9,847 nucleotides of DNA from an uncultured Lentisphaeria bacterium. Lineage in GTDB: Bacteria; Verrucomicrobiota; Lentisphaeria; Victivallales; UBA1829. The stretch spans positions 1 through 9,847 of the forward strand of contig CAJMAW010000113.1 in NCBI GenBank assembly GCA_905211485.1, read 5' to 3'. Under the pieces are notes generated by a model. The model was not told the origin of the DNA. It saw only the letters and a list, made by a program, of their open reading frames with translations, and made no database searches. Below are positions 6,237-9,847 of the stretch, one piece after another (the first letter of the stretch is position 1; every line of letters starts with the position of its first letter). The position numbers were made by a program, and so were the translations under genes.

Positions 6237-6279
6237 GCACTCCGACGCCTCATATCACAAGACACGCAGCGCGGAGTGC
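6223..6279. terminator. bidirectional terminator between convergent genes
   Basis: GCACTCCG (6237-6244) and CGGAGTGC (6272-6279) are perfect 8-bp arms; an inner CGC/GCG pairing can extend the stem past a one-base bulge. On the minus strand the hairpin is followed after seven bases by seven T (A at 6223-6229), suiting termination of rng, whose stop is 45 bases upstream. On the plus strand the following sequence is only moderately T-rich (ATAATTATTCCTTTTCC), so termination from that side is less sure. Confidence 0.6.
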
Positions 6280-6324
6280 ATAATTATTCCTTTTCCTGCG
6301 GGGAGAGCTTCTCCTCTTCCTTAA

Positions 6325-8070
6325 TTACAAGGGAAGATTCGTATCCGGATCAATCAGGCGGAATTCTTCAATGTGAATGGAGGGATCGGCGCGGAAGGAA
6401 AGATCCTTTCCATATTCGGCTTCGAGTTCACGCAGCAGCCCTGCATCGTCATTTTTGAGTCTGGCGAGGACAGCGGGATTCATAATGACCCGGACCGCGA
6501 AGGATTTTTCCCTGCGGCGGCGCTTGAGGATTTCCTTCAGGCGGCGCTGAATTTCGACACTCATGCTGATGGCCGATTTAACGCGTCCGGAACCGTTGCA
6601 GTAAGGACAGAGATCGTAGACCACGTCCTTGAGGCTTTCGTGCTCTCTCTGGCGGGTCATTTCCATCAGGCCGAGGCGGCTGATGGGGAGGACCTTGGTT
6701 CTGGCGCGGTCGTCCCGGACAAATTTCTTCATGGCCTTGTTGACGGTTTCGCGGTCTTTGGCGGAATTCATGTCGATGAAATCAATGACGATAAGTCCGC
6801 CGACGTTGCGCAGGCGAATCTGACGGGCGATTTCTTCTGCCGCCTCAAGATTTGTGCGCAGGATCATATCGGGCTGGTCTCTGGCGACGCGTGTCTTCCC
6901 GGAATTGATGTCGATGGCGATCAAAGCCTCTGTCTCATCAATGCACAGATACCCTCCTCCTGGGAGGTTGACCACTCTTTTGAAAATGTCCGCGACCTGT
7001 TCCGCCACCTTGTAGCGGGTGAAAACGGACTCCGCACGGTTGTGAAGGATGATCCGTGTGCTGAAGTCGGCCCCGACAAAACGGGCAAGACTTTCCTGAA
7101 GGAAATGCTGGCTTTCACGGCTGTCCACGATGATTTCATCGATGTCGTCCGTCAGGAGATCGCGCACAGTCCGTTCAAGCAGCGTGGGTTCCGCATAGAC
7201 CAGTTTCGGAGCGGAGGAATTCTCAAGAGAGGTTTCCACCTTGTGCCAGATTTCAAGAAGCATGTCCAGATCACGACGGAAGAAGACGGCTTTGCGCCCT
7301 TCCCCGACCGTCCGGCAGATGAGTCCCATTCCATCGGGCATGTCGAGTCCGGAAAGGATTCTGCGCAGGCGGTCCCGTTCCTTGGAATCGTCGATTTTGG
7401 AAGAGAGTCCGATGTGGTCCGAATAGGGGAGAAGAACCAGGTAGCGGCCGGGAATGGTGATGTTCGTCGTGACGCGCGCTCCTTTTGTGCCGATCGGCCC
7501 CTTGGTCACCTGAACCAGAAGTTCCGAATTGCAGGGGAAGACTTTCGGAATGTCGGCAATGGTGATCTTGCCGCTGTGGAGACGTTCTTCGAGTTCCTTC
7601 AGGCGGCGGGATTTGTCCGCCTTCCCGAGGAAATTGCGGATCTTCTCGGAAAAAAGGCTCATGAGTTTCTTTTTCTTCCTGCCTTTGCCGGAAGAAGAAG
7701 AGTCGAAGGAGGAACGGCCAGACTCTCCCCCGGACGAAGAGGCTGCTGAGGCGGACGCTTCTTCCGCTGCCGCCTTGACTCTGCTTTCATCTATTTTCCG
7801 GATGTTCTCCAGAATGTCATAGGATGCGGGGAGCATGTCCTTGTAATGCATGAAGGCATTTTTTTCCGCCCCGATATCGACGAAGGCGGCTTCCAGAGAG
7901 GGTTCGAGCCGGACAATGCGCCCGAGATAAATGGACCCGGGAACGATTTCGTCGGAGGGCCGTTCGATTTCATATTCGTCCAGACGTCCATCCTTGAGCA
8001 GCGCGAAACGGGTTTCCAGCTGTTCGCAGTTCAGGATGACCTGTTTTTTCTGATGTTTTTGATCTGCCAT
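6325..8070 (-). CDS. rng: RNase G/E family endoribonuclease with an enlarged S1 domain
   Basis: A Mg2+-dependent endonuclease that cuts single-stranded RNA, known in relatives to mature 16S rRNA and start mRNA decay. The S1 domain begins at SIYLGRIVRLEPSLEAAFVD (46-65) and resumes at ELLVQVTKGPIGTKGARVTT (183-202). Between them is an insertion of roughly 70-90 residues, Ser/Ala-rich (105-128) and then Lys/Arg-rich (129-165). The catalytic DNase I-like part has IDINSGK (386-392, Asp387) and GGLIVIDFIDM (424-434, Asp430), matching the two metal-binding Asp residues. The Zn-link CPYCNGSGR (488-496) provides the CxxC used in dimerisation. At 581 residues it is longer than E. coli RNase G (about 490) and lacks the long C-terminal scaffold of RNase E, so it is closer to RNase G in layout. 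It lies 31 bp after fmt and is probably co-transcribed; the gap holds CAAGGGTT twice in tandem (8085-8100, plus strand). The ribosome site before ATG 8070 is weak. Confidence 0.95.
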   Translation of the reverse strand: MADQKHQKKQVILNCEQLETRFALLKDGRLDEYEIERPSDEIVPGSIYLGRIVRLEPSLEAAFVDIGAEKNAFMHYKDMLPASYDILENIRKIDESRVKAAAEEASASAASSSGGESGRSSFDSSSSGKGRKKKKLMSLFSEKIRNFLGKADKSRRLKELEERLHSGKITIADIPKVFPCNSELLVQVTKGPIGTKGARVTTNITIPGRYLVLLPYSDHIGLSSKIDDSKERDRLRRILSGLDMPDGMGLICRTVGEGRKAVFFRRDLDMLLEIWHKVETSLENSSAPKLVYAEPTLLERTVRDLLTDDIDEIIVDSRESQHFLQESLARFVGADFSTRIILHNRAESVFTRYKVAEQVADIFKRVVNLPGGGYLCIDETEALIAIDINSGKTRVARDQPDMILRTNLEAAEEIARQIRLRNVGGLIVIDFIDMNSAKDRETVNKAMKKFVRDDRARTKVLPISRLGLMEMTRQREHESLKDVVYDLCPYCNGSGRVKSAISMSVEIQRRLKEILKRRRREKSFAVRVIMNPAVLARLKNDDAGLLRELEAEYGKDLSFRADPSIHIEEFRLIDPDTNLPL

Positions 8071-8101
8071 AGCGTACTGTTTTCCAAGGGTTCAAGGGTT
8101 G

Positions 8102-9112
8102 TCAGTGACTGCTGCCGGAGTCCGGGCCCGGAGTGGCGGTCTGCCCGTTCAGGAGAATGTCCCCGACAGCAAGACGGGAGCCGTTGAGAAAGTCCGCCAC
8201 GGACATTTCCTTCTTTCCCTCCGGCAGAATGCGTTCCAGAATCAATGCACCCCGCCCGCAGCTGATCATCATCTTGTTGTTGACGTAGGCGATGAATTTT
8301 CCGGGAGTCGTCCCCCCGGGAGCTTCCCAGGAAGTGCAGCTAGCGGCCGTGATCTTCGCATGAATCACGCGGCCTTTCTGGGGAATGCCGAAGGAAACGG
8401 TCGGCCATTTCCGGTAGGCGCGGACTTTGCGTTCCAGAATGACCGCGTCTTCCCGCCAGTCGACGGCTCCGTCACACTTCCTGATTTTTCTCGACACCGT
8501 GGCGATCTCATGGTTCTGGGGCTCCGGAACAAGTTTCCCCTCCACAATCTTCTCAATGCAGCGCTCGATCCGGTCCGCGGCCAGACAGGCAAGACGGTTC
8601 TCCATAACTGCCGCATCCGCATCCGACGGCAGTTCCATTCCGACAGACTCGTACACCGGCCCCGTATCCAGTCCCTTGTCCATCTTCATGAAACTCACCC
8701 CCGTATACCTCTCCCCGTTCAGAATCGCGCTCTTGATCGGCGAAGCCCCGCGGTATTTCGGCAGCAGCGACGCATGCACATTCAGACATCCGAACGGCGT
8801 CAGATTCAGCAGCGTCTCCTTCAGAATCTGCCCGAAGGAAACCACCACAATCATCTGTGTCCCGAGCTCGGCAATGCGGCGTGGAAATTCTTCGGAATTC
8901 ACCGAGGGAACCCGTTCGCAGGGGACTCCGTTTTCATCCGCCCATCTGCCCAGGGGGCTCGGCGTCAGGATGCGTTTCCTCCCCGCGGCCCGGTCCGGCT
9001 GCGTCCCCGCTCCGACAAGATCAAGCGTTTGGCTCCGGGCAATCTTCTCCAGCACCGGCACGGCAAATGCCCCGGCTCCGAGAAAATAAATCTTTGGTTT
9101 TTTTTCGGTCAT
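8102..9112 (-). CDS. fmt: Fmt, methionyl-tRNA formyltransferase
   Basis: A cytoplasmic enzyme that transfers a formyl group from 10-formyltetrahydrofolate to Met-tRNAi, allowing bacterial translation initiation. The 336 residues show a Rossmann-type formyltransferase domain: IYFLGAGAFAVPVL (8-21), TQPDRAAGRKRILTPSPL (37-54), NVHASLLPKYRGASPI (111-126) with the catalytic Asn111 and His113, and LDTGPV (148-153) with Asp149. The C-terminal tRNA-binding domain starts near 205 (VSRKIRKCDGAVDW) and includes RAYRKWPTVS. The start is the ATG at 9112; the frame is open back to a TTG at 9184, but that lies inside the promoter. The AAGGG motif is 17 nt before the ATG, further than usual. It is the first gene of an fmt-rng operon; the common partner def (peptide deformylase) is not in the window. 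Confidence 0.96.
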   Translation of the reverse strand: MTEKKPKIYFLGAGAFAVPVLEKIARSQTLDLVGAGTQPDRAAGRKRILTPSPLGRWADENGVPCERVPSVNSEEFPRRIAELGTQMIVVVSFGQILKETLLNLTPFGCLNVHASLLPKYRGASPIKSAILNGERYTGVSFMKMDKGLDTGPVYESVGMELPSDADAAVMENRLACLAADRIERCIEKIVEGKLVPEPQNHEIATVSRKIRKCDGAVDWREDAVILERKVRAYRKWPTVSFGIPQKGRVIHAKITAASCTSWEAPGGTTPGKFIAYVNNKMMISCGRGALILERILPEGKKEMSVADFLNGSRLAVGDILLNGQTATPGPDSGSSH

Positions 9113-9155
9113 GCGGCTACTCGCGGGTTCCCTTCTTGAAGTCTGCGCAGGAAAT

Positions 9156-9184
9156 AATCTACCACGGATTTGGTCTTTTCGCAA
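9156..9184 (-). promoter_or_regulatory. sigma70-type promoter of the fmt-rng operon
   Basis: Read on the minus strand: TTGCGA (9184-9179), a 17-bp spacer and TAGATT (9161-9156). Transcription would start near 9149, giving a leader of about 37 nt before the fmt ATG at 9112. It lies wholly in the 90-bp gap after the upstream gene's stop and shares the 17-bp spacing of the other two promoters in the window. Confidence 0.65.
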
Positions 9185-9202
9185 GCGGAGAGCCTGAACT
9201 TA

Positions 9203-9847
9203 TTACTGCTGGAATGAAAACGGAAGAAGCACTTCCTCCCCGGAGGGAAGAACAGACGGAAGGAAAAGTCTCAGGGCAAAACGCCGCGATTTCTCCGTCT
9301 CTGAAAACGCTTCGTCCAGATATTTCAGGAGGATCAGGTTGTATCCCCGCTTCAGCGGAAAGGAATACATTCTCTCTCTTCTTTCCTTTCCCCCTTCCTT
9401 TTTCTCTCCTGCGGCGACGGGAAGGCCGTTCACATAGAGAAGAGCTTCCGGCGAATGCTCCGGCTGAACAGTGTCAAATCCGATTTCCGCAGAAACGGAA
9501 TCATAGCTTCTGGAAGAAAAAACAAGTGCAAGCGCATAAAAGGCAATCCTCCCCCGTCCCCCCGACGCCGCCGGAGAGGAAGCGGAGGAAGATAATGGGA
9601 TATCCCTGTAAGCATCGGAAAAATCCGTCAGGAGTCTCCCATCGCTCCGCGTGACGGTTCCCCAGGTCCGGATCTGCCAGAACGCGGAGCCGGGAGCATC
9701 GGAAGTTCCATCCAGATAAGATTCATTTTCAATGAGTTCATCCTCAATCCGGACATACTCGTTTACTGGAATGGGACCGAGAATATTCCAGCGGCGGAGA
9801 AGATTGTCTTTTCTGTTTCCTCCCGCCGCTGAGAAAGAAGCGGCAGG
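9203..9847 (-). CDS. C-terminal part of a larger protein with a sugar-binding-type beta-sandwich domain, partial
   Basis: The frame is open from the window edge to the stop at 9203, giving 214 residues with the N-terminus outside. No ATG start lies early in it, so it appears only if a partial gene is allowed. Residues 20-26 (WNILGPI) and 43-57 (SYLDGTSDAPGSAFW) resemble the start of galactose-binding-like jelly-roll domains (W-x-hydrophobic-x-GP). They are followed by strand-like AFYALALVFSSRSYDSVSAE (102-121), LLYVNGLPV (136-144) and SFPLKRGYNLILLKYL (162-177). This matches the 'NG...LKKGxNxLLhK' ending common in accessory domains of secreted glycoside hydrolases and related proteins. A low-complexity Ser/Ala/Gly stretch (86-99) and a Lys/Glu/Arg-rich loop (147-159) interrupt the domain. 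Its function is unknown; a carbohydrate-active or surface protein is likely. It lies 90 bp upstream of fmt on the same strand. Confidence 0.85.
   Translation of the reverse strand, partial: PAASFSAAGGNRKDNLLRRWNILGPIPVNEYVRIEDELIENESYLDGTSDAPGSAFWQIRTWGTVTRSDGRLLTDFSDAYRDIPLSSSASSPAASGGRGRIAFYALALVFSSRSYDSVSAEIGFDTVQPEHSPEALLYVNGLPVAAGEKKEGGKERRERMYSFPLKRGYNLILLKYLDEAFSETEKSRRFALRLFLPSVLPSGEEVLLPFSFQQ

Noticed and set aside
6373..7749. A 458-codon plus-strand frame opposite rng
   Set aside because: It mirrors the RNase G codons; the catalytic and Zn-link motifs are all on the minus strand.
7901..7918. A tRNA T-loop-like string, GGTTCGAGCC
   Set aside because: It lies within the RNase G coding sequence, with no acceptor or anticodon stem around it.
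8099..9139. A 346-codon plus-strand frame opposite fmt
   Set aside because: It is the shadow of fmt, which has all catalytic motifs on the minus strand.
1..9847. Search for CRISPR arrays, insertion sequences, phage, toxin-antitoxin or defence genes
   Set aside because: No spaced direct repeats of CRISPR type, transposase motifs or such genes were seen; the window is housekeeping chromosome.

Overview
The window looks like ordinary chromosomal housekeeping DNA from a Gram-negative, peptidoglycan-making bacterium with moderately high GC. The gene mix suggests the Planctomycetes-Verrucomicrobia-Lentisphaerae group, perhaps a gut or rumen Lentisphaerota. The hints are an animal/clostridial-type PurB, an RNase G with a long Ser/Lys-rich insertion, an fmt-rng gene pair, and a truncated protein with a sugar-binding-type beta-sandwich. 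This placement is inference; no rRNA or marker search was possible.

Layout. Positions 1-116 hold a 12-bp tandem repeat that could encode the acidic tail of an upstream gene, plus a terminator-like hairpin. Then, on the plus strand, come ftsW (405-1619) and murG (1776-2900), the divisome lipid II polymerase and the enzyme that completes lipid II. Next is purB (3157-4596) with its own sigma70-type promoter, then a 594-bp gene-poor stretch with a 28-bp perfect palindrome and a promoter overlapped by inverted repeats. That promoter drives an unrecognised two-helix membrane protein (5191-5997). A 327-bp convergent spacer contains a hairpin likely to terminate transcription from both sides. On the minus strand, fmt (9112-8102) and rng (8070-6325) form a two-gene operon with a promoter in the 90-bp gap before fmt. 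Upstream of it, the 3' end of another minus-strand gene (9847-9203) is open to the window edge.

The genes fall into cell-wall synthesis (ftsW, murG), purine synthesis (purB) and initiator-tRNA formylation plus RNA processing (fmt, rng). I see no phage, IS element, CRISPR array, tRNA, rRNA or toxin-antitoxin module. No clearly new multi-gene system is visible. The most unusual parts are the control region and gene at 4830-6000 and the start-less coding region at the right edge.
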